DNA from: Chrysopilus asiliformis
Lineage: Eukaryota; Arthropoda; Insecta; Diptera; Rhagionidae
Length of the DNA stretch: 64,000 nucleotides
Reading direction: 5' to 3'
NCBI GenBank assembly: GCA_964034945.1
Contig: OZ035960.1
Span: 69,398,994 to 69,462,993 of the forward strand
Part shown: piece after piece, positions 30,114 through 47,304 of the stretch
Layout: every line of letters begins with the position of its first letter
How positions within the stretch are numbered: the stretch's first letter is position 1
The notes under the pieces: generated by a model
Seen by the model: the letters and a program-made list of their open reading frames with translations, nothing else
The model's database searches: none
Told to the model about the DNA's origin: nothing
Translations under genes and position numbers: made by a program

Positions 30114-33100
30114 GATATAGTGATTATAATATTAATATATTGATTCTAATATTGATATAGTGATATTAATATTGATATAGAGATTATAATATTGATATAG
30201 TGATATTAATAGTGATATAGTTATTATAATATTGATATAGTGATTAAAATATTGATATAGTGATTAAAACATTGATATTGTGATTATAATATTGATATAG
30301 TGATTATAATATCGATATAGTGATTATAATATAGATATAGTGATTATAATATTAATATAGTGGTTATAATATTGATATAGTGATTATAATATATTAATAT
30401 AGTGATTATAATATTGATATAGTGATTATAATATCGATATAGAGATTATAATATAGATATAGTGATTATAATATTAATATAGTGGTTATAATATTGATAT
30501 AGTGATTATAATATATTAATATAGTGATTATAATATTGATATATTGATTATAATATTGATGTAATGATTATAATATAGATATAGTGATTATAATATTAAT
30601 ATAGTGGTTATAATATTGATATAGTGATTATAATATATTAATATAGTGATTATAATATTGATATATTGATTGTAATATTGATGTAATGATTATAATATTG
30701 ATATAGTGAGATTAATTTTGATATAGTGATTATAATATTCATATAGTGATTATAATATTGATACAGTGATTATAATATTGATATAGTGATTATAATATTG
30801 ATATAGTGATATTAATATTCATATAGTGATATTAATATTGATATAGTGATTATAATATTGATATAGTGATTATGATATTGATATAGTGCTATTAATATTG
30901 ATATAATGATTATAATATTGATATAGTGATTATAATATTGATATAGTGCTATTAATATTGATATAATGAATATAATATTGATATAGTGATTATAATAGTG
31001 ATATAGTGATTATAATATTGAAATTTGATTATAATATTGATATAGTGATTATAATACCGATATAGTGATTATCGTATTAATATAGTGATTATAATATTGC
31101 TATAGTGATTATAATATTGAAATACTAATTATAATATTGACATAGTGATTATAATATTGATATAGTGATTATAGTATCGATATAGTGATTATAGTATTAA
31201 TATAGTGATTATAATATTGAAATAGTGATTATAATATAGATATAGTGATTATAATATGGATATAGTGCTATTAATATTGATATAATGATTTTAATATTGA
31301 TATAGTGATTATAATATTGATATAGTGCTATTAATATTGATATAATGAATATAATATTTATATAGTGATTATAAAAGTGATATAGTGACTATAATATTGA
31401 TATAGTGATTATAATATCGATATAGTGGTTATGGTATTAATATAGTGATTATAATATTGCTATAGTGATTATAATATTGAAATATTAATTATAATATTGA
31501 TATAGTGATTATAATATTGATATAGTGATTATAGTATCGATATAGTGATTATAGTATTAATATAGTGATTATAATATTGAAATAGTGATTATATTTTTTA
31601 GTGATTATAATATCGATATAGTGATTATAATATTGATATAGTTTTTATAATATTGATATAGTGATTATGATATTGATATAGTGATTATAATATTGCTATA
31701 GTGATATTAATATTGATATAGTGATTGTGATATTGATATAGTGATTATAATATTGATATAGTGATTATAATATTGATGTAATGATTATAATATTGATATA
31801 GTGATATTAATATTCATATAGTGATTATAATATTGATATAGTGATTAAAATATTGATATAGTGATTATAATATAGATATAGTGATTATAATATAGATATA
31901 GTGATTATAATATTGATATAGTGCTATTAATATTGATATAGTGATTATAATATTGATATAGTGATTATAATATTGATATAGTGATTATAATATCGATATA
32001 GTGATTAAAATATTGATATAGTTATTATAATATCGATATAGTGATTATAATATTGATACAGTGATTATAATATTGATATAGTGATTATAATATTGATATA
32101 GTGATATTAATATTCATATAGTGATTATAATATTGATATAGTGATATTAATATTCATATAGTGATTATAATATTGATACAGTGATTATAATATTGATATA
32201 GTGATATTAATATTGGTATAGTGATTATAATATTGATATAGTGATTATACTATTGATATAGTGATTATAATATTGATATATTGATTATAATATTGATATA
32301 GTGAGATTAATTTTGATATAGTGATTATAATATTCATATAGTGATTATAATATTGGTACAGTGATTATAATATTGATATAGAGATTATAATATTGATATA
32401 GTGATATTGATATTGATATAGTGATTATAATATTGATATTGTATTTATAATATTGATATAGTGATTATAATATTGATATAGTGATTATACTATTGATATA
32501 GTGATTATACTTTTGATATAGTGATTATAATATTGATATTGTGATTATACTATTGATATAGTAATTATAATATTGATATAGTAATTATAATATTGATATA
32601 GTGATATTAATATTGATATAGTGATTATAATATTGATATATTGATATTAATATTGATATAGTGATTATAATATTGATATAGTGATTATAATATTGATATT
32701 GTGATTATACTATTGATATAGTAATTATAATATTGATATAGTAATTATAATATTGATATAGTGATATTAATATTGATATAGTGATTATAATATTGATATA
32801 TTGATATTAATATTGATATAGTGATTATAATATTGATACAGTGATATTAATATTGATATAGTGATTATAATATTGATATAGTGATTAAAATATTGATATA
32901 GTGATTATAATATTGATGTAATGATTATAATATTGATATAGTGATTATAATATTGATACCGTGTTATACTATTGATATAGTAATTATAATATTGATATAG
33001 TAATTATAATATTGATATAGTGATATTAATATTGATATAGTGATTATAATAGTGATATAGTGATTATAATATTGAAATTTGATTATAATATTGATATAGT

Positions 33101-35093
33101 GATTATAATATTGATATAGTGATTATAATATTGATATATTGATTATAATATTGATGTAATGATTATAATATAGATATAGTGATTATAATATAGATATAGT
33201 GATTATAATATTAATATAGTGATTATAATATTGAAATAGTGATTATAATATTGATATAGTGATTATAATATCGATAGAGTGATTATAATATAGATATAGT
33301 GATTATAATATTAATATATTGATTCTAATATTGATATAGTGATTATAATATCGATATAGTGATTATAATATTGATATATTGATTATAATATTGATGTAAT
33401 GATTATAATATAGATATAGTGATTATAATATTAATATATTGATTCTAATATTGATATAGTGATATTAATATTGATATAGAGATTATAATATTGATATAGT
33501 GATATTAATAGTGATATAGTTATTATAATATTGATATAGTGATTAAAATATTGATATAGTGATTAAAACATTGATATTGTGATTATAATATTGATATAGT
33601 GATTATAATATCGATATAGTGATTATAATATAGATATAGTGATTATAATATTAATATAGTGGTTATAATATTGATATAGTGATTATAATATATTAATATA
33701 GTGATTATAATATTGATATAGTGATTATAATATCGATATAGAGATTATAATATAGATATAGTGATTATAATATTAATATAGTGGTTATAATATTGATATA
33801 GTGATTATAATATATTAATATAGTGATTATAATATTGATATATTGATTATAATATTGATGTAATGATTATAATATAGATATAGTGATTATAATATTAATA
33901 TAGTGGATATAATATTGATATAGTGATTATAATATATTAATATAGTGATTATAATATTGATATATTGATTATAATATTGATGTAATGATTATAATATTGA
34001 TATAGTGAGATTAATTTTGATATAGTGATTATAATATTCATATAGTGATTATAATATTGATACAGTGATTATAATATTGATATAGTGATTATAATATTGA
34101 TATAGTGATATTAATATTCATATAGTGATATTAATATTGATATAGTGATTATAATATTGATATAGTGATTATGATATTGATATAGTGCTATTAATATTGA
34201 TATAATGATTATAATATTGATATAGTGATTATAATATTGATATAGTGCTATTAATATTGATATAATGAATATAATATTGATATAGTGATTATAATAGTGA
34301 TATAGTGATTATAATATTGAAATTTGATTATAATATTGATATAGTGATTATAATACCGATATAGTGATTATCGTATTAATATATTGATTATAATATTGCT
34401 ATAGTGATTATAATATTGAAATACTAATTATAATATTGATATAGTGATTATAATATTGATATAGTGATTATAGTATCGATATAGTGATTATAGTATTAAT
34501 ATAGTGATTATAATATTGAAATAGTGATTATAATATAGATATAGTGATTATAATATGGATATAGTGCTATTAATATTGATATAATGATTTTAATATTGAT
34601 ATAGTGATTATAATATTGATATAGTGCTATTAATATTGATATAATGAATATAATATTTATATAGTGATTATAAAAGTGATATAGTGACTATAATATTGAT
34701 ATAGTGATTATAATATCGATATAGTGGTTATGGTATTAATATAGTAATTATAATATTGCTATAGTGATTATAATATTGAAATATTAATTATAATATTGAT
34801 ATAGTGATTATAATATTGATATAGTGATTATAGTATCGATATAGTGATTATAGTATTAATATAGTGATTATAATATTGAAATAGTGATTATATTTTTTAG
34901 TGATTATAATATCGATATAGTGATTATAATATTGATATAGTTTTTATAATATTGATATAGTGATTATGATATTGATATAGTGATTATAATATTGCTATAG
35001 TGATATTAATATTGATATAGTGATTGTGATATTTATATAGTGATTATAATATTGATATAGTGATTATAATATTGATGTAATGATTATAATATT
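30114..35093 (+). repeat. 4,980-bp higher-order satellite unit, copy 1
   Basis: The sequence repeats directly at an offset of exactly 4,980 bp (249 x 20). Whole lines match, for example 31801 against 36781 and 33481 against 38461. Private variants are shared, such as ACATAGTGATT at 31140 and 36120. One substitution was noticed (30672 G, 35652 A). The unit is itself composite: its first 1.7 kb (30131-31790) recurs as its last part (33430-35090), so the order is B-A-B. It is non-coding. Confidence 0.9.
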
Positions 35094-38000
35094 GATATAG
35101 TGATTATAATATTAATATATTGATTCTAATATTGATATAGTGATATTAATATTGATATAGAGATTATAATATTGATATAGTGATATTAATAGTGATATAG
35201 TTATTATAATATTGATATAGTGATTAAAATATTGATATAGTGATTAAAACATTGATATTGTGATTATAATATTGATATAGTGATTATAATATCGATATAG
35301 TGATTATAATATAGATATAGTGATTATAATATTAATATAGTGGTTATAATATTGATATAGTGATTATAATATATTAATATAGTGATTATAATATTGATAT
35401 AGTGATTATAATATCGATATAGAGATTATAATATAGATATAGTGATTATAATATTAATATAGTGGTTATAATATTGATATAGTGATTATAATATATTAAT
35501 ATAGTGATTATAATATTGATATATTGATTATAATATTGATGTAATGATTATAATATAGATATAGTGATTATAATATTAATATAGTGGTTATAATATTGAT
35601 ATAGTGATTATAATATATTAATATAGTGATTATAATATTGATATATTGATTATAATATTGATGTAATGATTATAATATTGATATAGTGAGATTAATTTTG
35701 ATATAGTGATTATAATATTCATATAGTGATTATAATATTGATACAGTGATTATAATATTGATATAGTGATTATAATATTGATATAGTGATATTAATATTC
35801 ATATAGTGATATTAATATTGATATAGTGATTATAATATTGATATAGTGATTATGATATTGATATAGTGCTATTAATATTGATATAATGATTATAATATTG
35901 ATATAGTGATTATAATATTGATATAGTGCTATTAATATTGATATAATGAATATAATATTGATATAGTGATTATAATAGTGATATAGTGATTATAATATTG
36001 AAATTTGATTATAATATTGATATAGTGATTATAATACCGATATAGTGATTATCGTATTAATATAGTGATTATAATATTGCTATAGTGATTATAATATTGA
36101 AATACTAATTATAATATTGACATAGTGATTATAATATTGATATAGTGATTATAGTATCGATATAGTGATTATAGTATTAATATAGTGATTATAATATTGA
36201 AATAGTGATTATAATATAGATATAGTGATTATAATATGGATATAGTGCTATTAATATTGATATAATGATTTTAATATTGATATAGTGATTATAATATTGA
36301 TATAGTGCTATTAATATTGATATAATGAATATAATATTTATATAGTGATTATAAAAGTGATATAGTGACTATAATATTGATATAGTGATTATAATATCGA
36401 TATAGTGGTTATGGTATTAATATAGTGATTATAATATTGCTATAGTGATTATAATATTGAAATATTAATTATAATATTGATATAGTGATTATAATATTGA
36501 TATAGTGATTATAGTATCGATATAGTGATTATAGTATTAATATAGTGATTATAATATTGAAATAGTGATTATATTTTTTAGTGATTATAATATCGATATA
36601 GTGATTATAATATTGATATAGTTTTTATAATATTGATATAGTGATTATGATATTGATATAGTGATTATAATATTGCTATAGTGATATTAATATTGATATA
36701 GTGATTGTGATATTGATATAGTGATTATAATATTGATATAGTGATTATAATATTGATGTAATGATTATAATATTGATATAGTGATATTAATATTCATATA
36801 GTGATTATAATATTGATATAGTGATTAAAATATTGATATAGTGATTATAATATAGATATAGTGATTATAATATAGATATAGTGATTATAATATTGATATA
36901 GTGCTATTAATATTGATATAGTGATTATAATATTGATATAGTGATTATAATATTGATATAGTGATTATAATATCGATATAGTGATTAAAATATTGATATA
37001 GTTATTATAATATCGATATAGTGATTATAATATTGATACAGTGATTATAATATTGATATAGTGATTATAATATTGATATAGTGATATTAATATTCATATA
37101 GTGATTATAATATTGATATAGTGATATTAATATTCATATAGTGATTATAATATTGATACAGTGATTATAATATTGATATAGTGATATTAATATTGGTATA
37201 GTGATTATAATATTGATATAGTGATTATACTATTGATATAGTGATTATAATATTGATATATTGATTATAATATTGATATAGTGAGATTAATTTTGATATA
37301 GTGATTATAATATTCATATAGTGATTATAATATTGGTACAGTGATTATAATATTGATATAGAGATTATAATATTGATATAGTGATATTGATATTGATATA
37401 GTGATTATAATATTGATATTGTATTTATAATATTGATATAGTGATTATAATATTGATATAGTGATTATACTATTGATATAGTGATTATACTTTTGATATA
37501 GTGATTATAATATTGATATTGTGATTATACTATTGATATAGTAATTATAATATTGATATAGTAATTATAATATTGATATAGTGATATTAATATTGATATA
37601 GTGATTATAATATTGATATATTGATATTAATATTGATATAGTGATTATAATATTGATATAGTGATTATAATATTGATATTGTGATTATACTATTGATATA
37701 GTAATTATAATATTGATATAGTAATTATAATATTGATATAGTGATATTAATATTGATATAGTGATTATAATATTGATATATTGATATTAATATTGATATA
37801 GTGATTATAATATTGATACAGTGATATTAATATTGATATAGTGATTATAATATTGATATAGTGATTAAAATATTGATATAGTGATTATAATATTGATGTA
37901 ATGATTATAATATTGATATAGTGATTATAATATTGATACCGTGTTATACTATTGATATAGTAATTATAATATTGATATAGTAATTATAATATTGATATAG

Positions 38001-39951
38001 TGATATTAATATTGATATAGTGATTATAATAGTGATATAGTGATTATAATATTGAAATTTGATTATAATATTGATATAGTGATTATAATATTGATATAGT
38101 GATTATAATATTGATATATTGATTATAATATTGATGTAATGATTATAATATAGATATAGTGATTATAATATAGATATAGTGATTATAATATTAATATAGT
38201 GATTATAATATTGAAATAGTGATTATAATATTGATATAGTGATTATAATATCGATAGAGTGATTATAATATAGATATAGTGATTATAATATTAATATATT
38301 GATTCTAATATTGATATAGTGATTATAATATCGATATAGTGATTATAATATTGATATATTGATTATAATATTGATGTAATGATTATAATATAGATATAGT
38401 GATTATAATATTAATATATTGATTCTAATATTGATATAGTGATATTAATATTGATATAGAGATTATAATATTGATATAGTGATATTAATAGTGATATAGT
38501 TATTATAATATTGATATAGTGATTAAAATATTGATATAGTGATTAAAACATTGATATTGTGATTATAATATTGATATAGTGATTATAATATCGATATAGT
38601 GATTATAATATAGATATAGTGATTATAATATTAATATAGTGGTTATAATATTGATATAGTGATTATAATATATTAATATAGTGATTATAATATTGATATA
38701 GTGATTATAATATCGATATAGAGATTATAATATAGATATAGTGATTATAATATTAATATAGTGGTTATAATATTGATATAGTGATTATAATATATTAATA
38801 TAGTGATTATAATATTGATATATTGATTATAATATTGATGTAATGATTATAATATTGATATAGTGAGATTAATTTTGATATAGTGATTATAATATTCATA
38901 TAGTGATTATAATATTGATACAGTGATTATAATATTGATATAGTGATTATAATATTGATATAGTGATATTAATATTCATATAGTGATATTAATATTGATA
39001 TAGTGATTATAATATTGATATAGTGATTATGATATTGATATAGTGCTATTAATATTGATATAATGATTATAATATTGATATAGTGATTATAATATTGATA
39101 TAGTGCTATTAATATTGATATAATGAATATAATATTGATATAGTGATTATAATAGTGATATAGTGATTATAATATTGAAATTTGATTATAATATTGATAT
39201 AGTGATTATAATACCGATATAGTGATTATCGTATTAATATAGTGATTATAATATTGCTATAGTGATTATAATATTGAAATACTAATTATAATATTGATAT
39301 AGTGATTATAATATTGATATAGTGATTATAGTATCGATATAGTGATTATAGTATTAATATAGTGATTATAATATTGAAATAGTGATTATAATATAGATAT
39401 AGTGATTATAATATGGATATAGTGCTATTAATATTGATATAATGATTTTAATATTGATATAGTGATTATAATATTGATATAGTGCTATTAATATTGATAT
39501 AATGAATATAATATTTATATAGTGATTATAAAAGTGATATAGTGACTATAATATTGATATAGTGATTATAATATCGATATAGTGGTTATGGTATTAATAT
39601 AGTAATTATAATATTGCTATAGTGATTATAATATTGAAATATTAATTATAATATTGATATAGTGATTATAATATTGATATAGTGATTATAGTATCGATAT
39701 AGTGATTATAGTATTAATATAGTGATTATAATATTGAAATAGTGATTATATTTTTTAGTGATTATAATATCGATATAGTGATTATAATATTGATATAGTT
39801 TTTATAATATTGATATAGTGATTATGATATTGATATAGTGATTATAATATTGCTATAGTGATATTAATATTGATATAGTGATTGTGATATTGATATAGTG
39901 ATTATAATATTGATATAGTGATTATAATATTGATGTAATGATTATAATATT
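35094..39951 (+). repeat. 4,980-bp higher-order satellite unit, copy 2 with 122-bp deletion
   Basis: It matches copy 1 at an offset of 4,980 bp up to about 38853 and then at 4,858 bp. It therefore lacks 122 bp, about six monomers, which correspond to roughly 33875-33996 in copy 1. In copy 1 that stretch is itself a local repeat of the preceding monomers. The lost bases therefore look like one slipped or recombined repeat, not a random deletion. Confidence 0.88.
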
Positions 39952-42900
39952 GATATAGTGATATTAATATTCATATAGTGATTATAATATTGATATATTG
40001 ATATTAATATTGATATAGTGATTATAATATTGATATAGTGATTATAATATTGATGTAATGATTAAAATATTGATTATAATATTGATATGGTGAATTTAAT
40101 ATTGATATAGTGATTATGATATGATATAGTTATTATAATATTGATATAGGATTAAAATATTGATATAGTGATTATAATATCGATATAGTAATTATAATAT
40201 AGATATAGTGATTATAATATTGATATAGTGCTATTAATATTGAAGTAATGATTATAATATTGATATAGTGATTATAATATTGATACAGTGATATTAATAT
40301 TGATATAGTGATTATAATATTGATATAGTGATATGAATATTGATATAGTGATTATAATATCGATATAGTGATTAAAATATTGATATAGTGATTATAATAT
40401 TGATATAGTGATATTAATATTGAAGTAATGATTATAATATTGATATAGTGATTATAATATTGATATAGTGATTATAATATTGATATAGTGATTATAATAT
40501 TGATATAGTGATATTAATATTGATATATTGATATAGTTATTATAATATTGATATAGTGATTAAAATATTGATATAGTGATTAAAACATTGATATAGTGAT
40601 TGTAATATTGATGTAATGATTATAATATCGATACAGTGATATTAATATTGATATAGTGATTATAATATTGATATAGTGATATTAATATTGATATAGTGAT
40701 TATAATATTGATATAGTGATATGAATATTGATATAGTGATTATAATATTGATACCGTGATATTAATATTGATATAGTAATTGTAATATTGATATAGTGAT
40801 ATTAATATTGATATAGTGATTATAATATTGATATTAATATTGATATAGTAATTATAATATTGATTAATATTGATTAGTGATTATAATATTGATATTAATA
40901 TTGATATAGTGATTATAATATTGATATAATATTGATTTTAATATTGATATAGTAATTATAATATTGATATAGTGATTAAAATATTGATATAGTGATTATA
41001 ATATTGATGTAATGATTATAATATTGATATAGTGATTATAATATTGATACCGTGATATTAATATTGATATAGTGATTATAATATTGATATAGTGATATTA
41101 ATATTGATATAGTGATTATAATATTGATATAGTGATATTAATATTCATATAGTGATTATAATATTGATACAGTGATTATAATCTTGATATAGTGATATTA
41201 ATATCATATAGTGATATTAATATTCATATAGTGATATTAATATTGATATAGTGATATTAATATTTATATAGTGATTATAATATTGATATTGTGATTATAC
41301 TATTGATATAGTAATTATAATATTGATATAGTAATTATAATATTGATATAGTGATATTAATATTGATATAGTGATTATAATATTGATATAGTGATATTAA
41401 TATTGAAGTAATGATTATAATATTGATATAGTGATTATAATATTGATATAGTGATTAAAATATTGATATAGTGATTATAATATTGATGTAATGATTATAA
41501 TATTGATATAGTGATTATAATATTGATACCGTGATATTAATATTGATATAGTGATTATAATATTGATATAGTGATATTAATAGTGATATAGTTATTATAA
41601 TATTGATATAGTGATTAAAATATTGATATAGTGATTATAATATATTAATATAGTGATTATAATATTGATGTAATGATTATAATATTGATATAGTGAGATT
41701 AATTTTGATATAGTGATTATAATATTCATATAGTGATTATAATATTGATACAGTGATTATAATATTGATATAGTGATTATAATATTGATATAGTGATATT
41801 AATATTCATATAGTGATATTAGTATTCATATAGTGATTATAATATTGATATAGTGATTATAATATCGATATAGTGATTATAATATAGATATAGTGATTAT
41901 AATATTAATATAGTGGTTATAATATTGATATAGTGATTATAATATATTAATATAGTGATTATAATATTGATATAGTGATTATAATATCGATATAGAGATT
42001 ATAATATAGATATAGTGATTATAATATTAATATAGTGGTTATAATATTGATATAGTGATTATAATATATTAATATAGTGATTATAATATTGATATATTGA
42101 TTATAATATTGATGTAATGATTATAATATTGATATAGTGAGATTAATTTTGATATAGTGATTATAATATTCATATAGTGATTATAATATTGATACAGTGA
42201 TTATAATATTGATATAGTGATTATAATATTGATATAGTGATATTAATATTCATATAGTGATATTAATATTGATATAGTGATTATAATATTGATATAGTGA
42301 TTATGATATTGATATAGTGCTATTAATATTGATATAATGATTATAATATTGATATAGTGATTATAATATTGATATAGTGCTATTAATATTGATATAATGA
42401 ATATAATATTGATATAGTGATTATAATAGTGATATAGTGATTATAATATTGAAATTTGATTATAATATTGATATAGTGATTATAATACCGATATAGTGAT
42501 TATCGTATTAATATAGTGATTATAATATTGCTATAGTGATTATAATATTGAAATACTAATTATAATATTGATATAGTGATTATAATATTGATATAGTGAT
42601 TATAGTATCGATATAGTGATTATAGTATTAATATAGTGATTATAATATTGAAATAGTGATTATAATATAGATATAGTGATTATAATATGGATATAGTGCT
42701 ATTAATATTGATATAATGATTTTAATATTGATATAGTGATTATAATATTGATATAGTGCTATTAATATTGATATAATGAATATAATATTTATATAGTGAT
42801 TATAAAAGTGATATAGTGACTATAATATTGATATAGTGATTATAATATCGATATAGTGGTTATGGTATTAATATAGTAATTATAATATTGCTATAGTGAT

Positions 42901-43354
42901 TATAATATTGAAATATTAATTATAATATTGATATAGTGATTATAATATTGATATAGTGATTATAGTATCGATATAGTGATTATAGTATTAATATAGTGAT
43001 TATAATATTGAAATAGTGATTATATTTTTTAGTGATTATAATATCGATATAGTGATTATAATATTGATATAGTTTTTATAATATTGATATAGTGATTATG
43101 ATATTGATATAGTGATTATAATATTGCTATAGTGATATTAATATTGATATAGTGATTGTGATATTGATATAGTGATTATAATATTGATATAGTGATTATA
43201 ATATTGATGTAATGATTATAATATTGATATAGTGATATTAATATTCATATAGTGATTATAATATTGATATATTGATATTAATATTGATATAGTGATTATA
43301 ATATTGATATAGTGATTATAATATTGATGTAATGATTAAAATATTGATTATAAT
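39952..43354 (+). repeat. Higher-order unit C, copy 1 (from 40081; 3,274 bp)
   Basis: From 40081 the segment opens with ATTGATATGGTGAATTTAAT and contains a distinctive run of short monomers near 40860 (GATTAATATTGATTAGTG). The same opening recurs at 43355, 47305 and 50932, so this is the first of a tandem series. The stretch 39952-40080 is a transition from the previous block. It is non-coding throughout. Confidence 0.88.
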
Positions 43355-46300
43355 ATTGATATGGTGAATTTAATATTGATATAGTGATTATGATATGATA
43401 TAGTTATTATAATATTGATATAGGATTAAAATATTGATATAGTGATTATAATATCGATATAGTAATTATAATATAGATATAGTGATTATAATATTGATAT
43501 AGTGCTATTAATATTGAAGTAATGATTATAATATTGATATAGTGATTATAATATTGATACAGTGATATTAATATTGATATAGTGATTATAATATTGATAT
43601 AGTGATATGAATATTGATATAGTGATTATAATATCGATATAGTGATTAAAATATTGATATAGTGATTATAATATTGATATAGTGATATTAATATTGAAGT
43701 AATGATTATAATATTGATATAGTGATTATAATATTGATATAGTGATTATAATATTGATATAGTGATTATAATATTGATATAGTGATATTAATATTGATAT
43801 ATTGATATAGTTATTATAATATTGATATAGTGATTAAAATATTGATATAGTGATTAAAACATTGATATAGTGATTGTAATATTGATGTAATGATTATAAT
43901 ATCGATACAGTGATATTAATATTGATATAGTGATTATAATATTGATATAGTGATATTAATATTGATATAGTGATTATAATATTGATATAGTGATATGAAT
44001 ATTGATATAGTGATTATAATATTGATACCGTGATATTAATATTGATATAGTAATTGTAATATTGATATAGTGATATTAATATTGATATAGTGATTATAAT
44101 ATTGATATTAATATTGATATAGTAATTATAATATTGATTAATATTGATTAGTGATTATAATATTGATATTAATATTGATATAGTGATTATAATATTGATA
44201 TAATATTGATTTTAATATTGATATAGTAATTATAATATTGATATAGTGATTAAAATATTGATATAGTGATTATAATATTGATGTAATGATTATAATATTG
44301 ATATAGTGATTATAATATTGATACCGTGATATTAATATTGATATAGTGATTATAATATTGATATAGTGATATTAATATTGATATAGTGATTATAATATTG
44401 ATATAGTGATATTAATATTCATATAGTGATTATAATATTGATACAGTGATTATAATCTTGATATAGTGATATTAATATCATATAGTGATATTAATATTCA
44501 TATAGTGATATTAATATTGATATAGTGATATTAATATTTATATAGTGATTATAATATTGATATTGTGATTATACTATTGATATAGTAATTATAATATTGA
44601 TATAGTAATTATAATATTGATATAGTGATATTAATATTGATATAGTGATTATAATATTGATATAGTGATATTAATATTGAAGTAATGATTATAATATTGA
44701 TATAGTGATTATAATATTGATATAGTGATTAAAATATTGATATAGTGATTATAATATTGATGTAATGATTATAATATTGATATAGTGATTATAATATTGA
44801 TACCGTGATATTAATATTGATATAGTGATTATAATATTGATATAGTGATATTAATAGTGATATAGTTATTATAATATTGATATAGTGATTAAAATATTGA
44901 TATAGTGATTATAATATATTAATATAGTGATTATAATATTGATGTAATGATTATAATATTGATATAGTGAGATTAATTTTGATATAGTGATTATAATATT
45001 CATATAGTGATTATAATATTGATACAGTGATTATAATATTGATATAGTGATTATAATATTGATATAGTGATATTAATATTCATATAGTGATATTAGTATT
45101 CATATAGTGATTATAATATTGATATAGTAATTATAATATAGATATAGTGATTATAATATTGATATAGTGCTATTAATATTGATATAATGATTATAATATT
45201 GATATAGTGATTATAATACTGATATAGTGCTATTAATATTGATATAATATAGTGATTATAATATAGATATAGTGATTATAATATAGTGATTATAATATTG
45301 AAATAGTGATTATAATATCGATATAGTGATTATAATATTGATATATTGATTATAATATTGATGTAATGATTATAATATAGATATAGTGATTATAATATTA
45401 ATATATTGATTCTAATATTGATATAGTGATATTAATATTGATATAGAGATTATAATATTGATATAGTGATATTAATAGTGATATAGTTATTATAATATTG
45501 ATATAGTGATTAAAATATTGATATAGTGATTAAAACATTGATATTGTGATTATAATATTGATATAGTGATTATAATATCGATATAGTGATTATAATATAG
45601 ATATAGTGATTATAATATTAATATAGTGGTTATAATATTGATATAGTGATTATAATATATTAATATAGTGATTATAATATTGATATAGTGATTATAATAT
45701 CGATATAGAGATTATAATATAGATATAGTGATTATAATATTAATATAGTGGTTATAATATTGATACAGTGATTATAATATTGATATAGTGATTATAATAT
45801 TGATATAGTGATATTAATATTCATATAGTGATATTAATATTGATATAGTGATTATAATATTGATATAGTGATTATGATATTGATATAGTGCTATTAATAT
45901 TGATATAATGATTATAATATTGATATAGTGATTATAATATTAATATAGTGCTATTAATATTGATATAATGAATATAATATTGATATAGTGATTATAATAG
46001 TGATATAGTGATTATAATATTGAAATTTGATTATAATATTGATATAGTGATTATAATACCGATATAGTGATTATCGTATTAATATAGTGATTATAATATT
46101 GCTATAGTGATTATAATATTGAAATACTAATTATAATATTGATATAGTGATTATAATATTGATATAGTGATTATAGTATCGATATAGTGATTATAGTATT
46201 AATATAGTGATTATAATATTGAAATAGTGATTATAATATAGATATAGTGATTATAATATGGATATAGTGCTATTAATATTGATATAATGATTTTAATATT

Positions 46301-47304
46301 GATATAGTGATTATAATATTGATATAGTGCTATTAATATTGATATAATGAATATAATATTGATATAGTGATTATAATAGTGATATAGTGATTATAATATT
46401 GAAATTTGATTATAATATTGATATAGTGATTATAATACCGATATAGTGATTATCGTATTAATATAGTGATTATAATATTGCTATAGTGATTATAATATTG
46501 AAATACTAATTATAATATTGATATAGTGATTATAATATTGATATAGTGATTATAGTATCGATATAGTGATTATAGTATTAATATAGTGATTATAATATTG
46601 AAATAGTGATTATAATATAGATATAGTGATTATAATATGGATATAGTGCTATTAATATTGATATAATGATTTTAATATTGATATAGTGATTATAATATTG
46701 ATATAGTGCTATTAATATTGATATAATGAATATAATATTTATATAGTGATTATAAAAGTGATATAGTGACTATAATATTGATATAGTGATTATAATATCG
46801 ATATAGTGGTTATGGTATTAATATAGTAATTATAATATTGCTATAGTGATTATAATATTGAAATATTAATTATAATATTGATATAGTGATTATAATATTG
46901 ATATAGTGATTATAGTATCGATATAGTGATTATAGTATTAATATAGTGATTATAATATTGAAATAGTGATTATATTTTTTAGTGATTATAATATCGATAT
47001 AGTGATTATAATATTGATATAGTTTTTATAATATTGATATAGTGATTATGATATTGATATAGTGATTATAATATTGCTATAGTGATATTAATATTGATAT
47101 AGTGATTGTGATATTGATATAGTGATTATAATATTGATATAGTGATTATAATATTGATGTAATGATTATAATATTGATATAGTGATATTAATATTCATAT
47201 AGTGATTATAATATTGATATATTGATATTAATATTGATATAGTGATTATAATATTGATATAGTGATTATAATATTGATGTAATGATTAAAATATTGATTA
47301 TAAT
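43355..47304 (+). repeat. Higher-order unit C, copy 2 (3,950 bp)
   Basis: It repeats the first 1.8 kb of copy 1, then diverges at about 45120 and carries different monomers before joining again. It contains a local tandem duplication of 379 bp: the run starting at 45962 recurs at 46341, each with GAAATTTGATTATAAT and the ATACCGATATAG variant. Confidence 0.88.
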
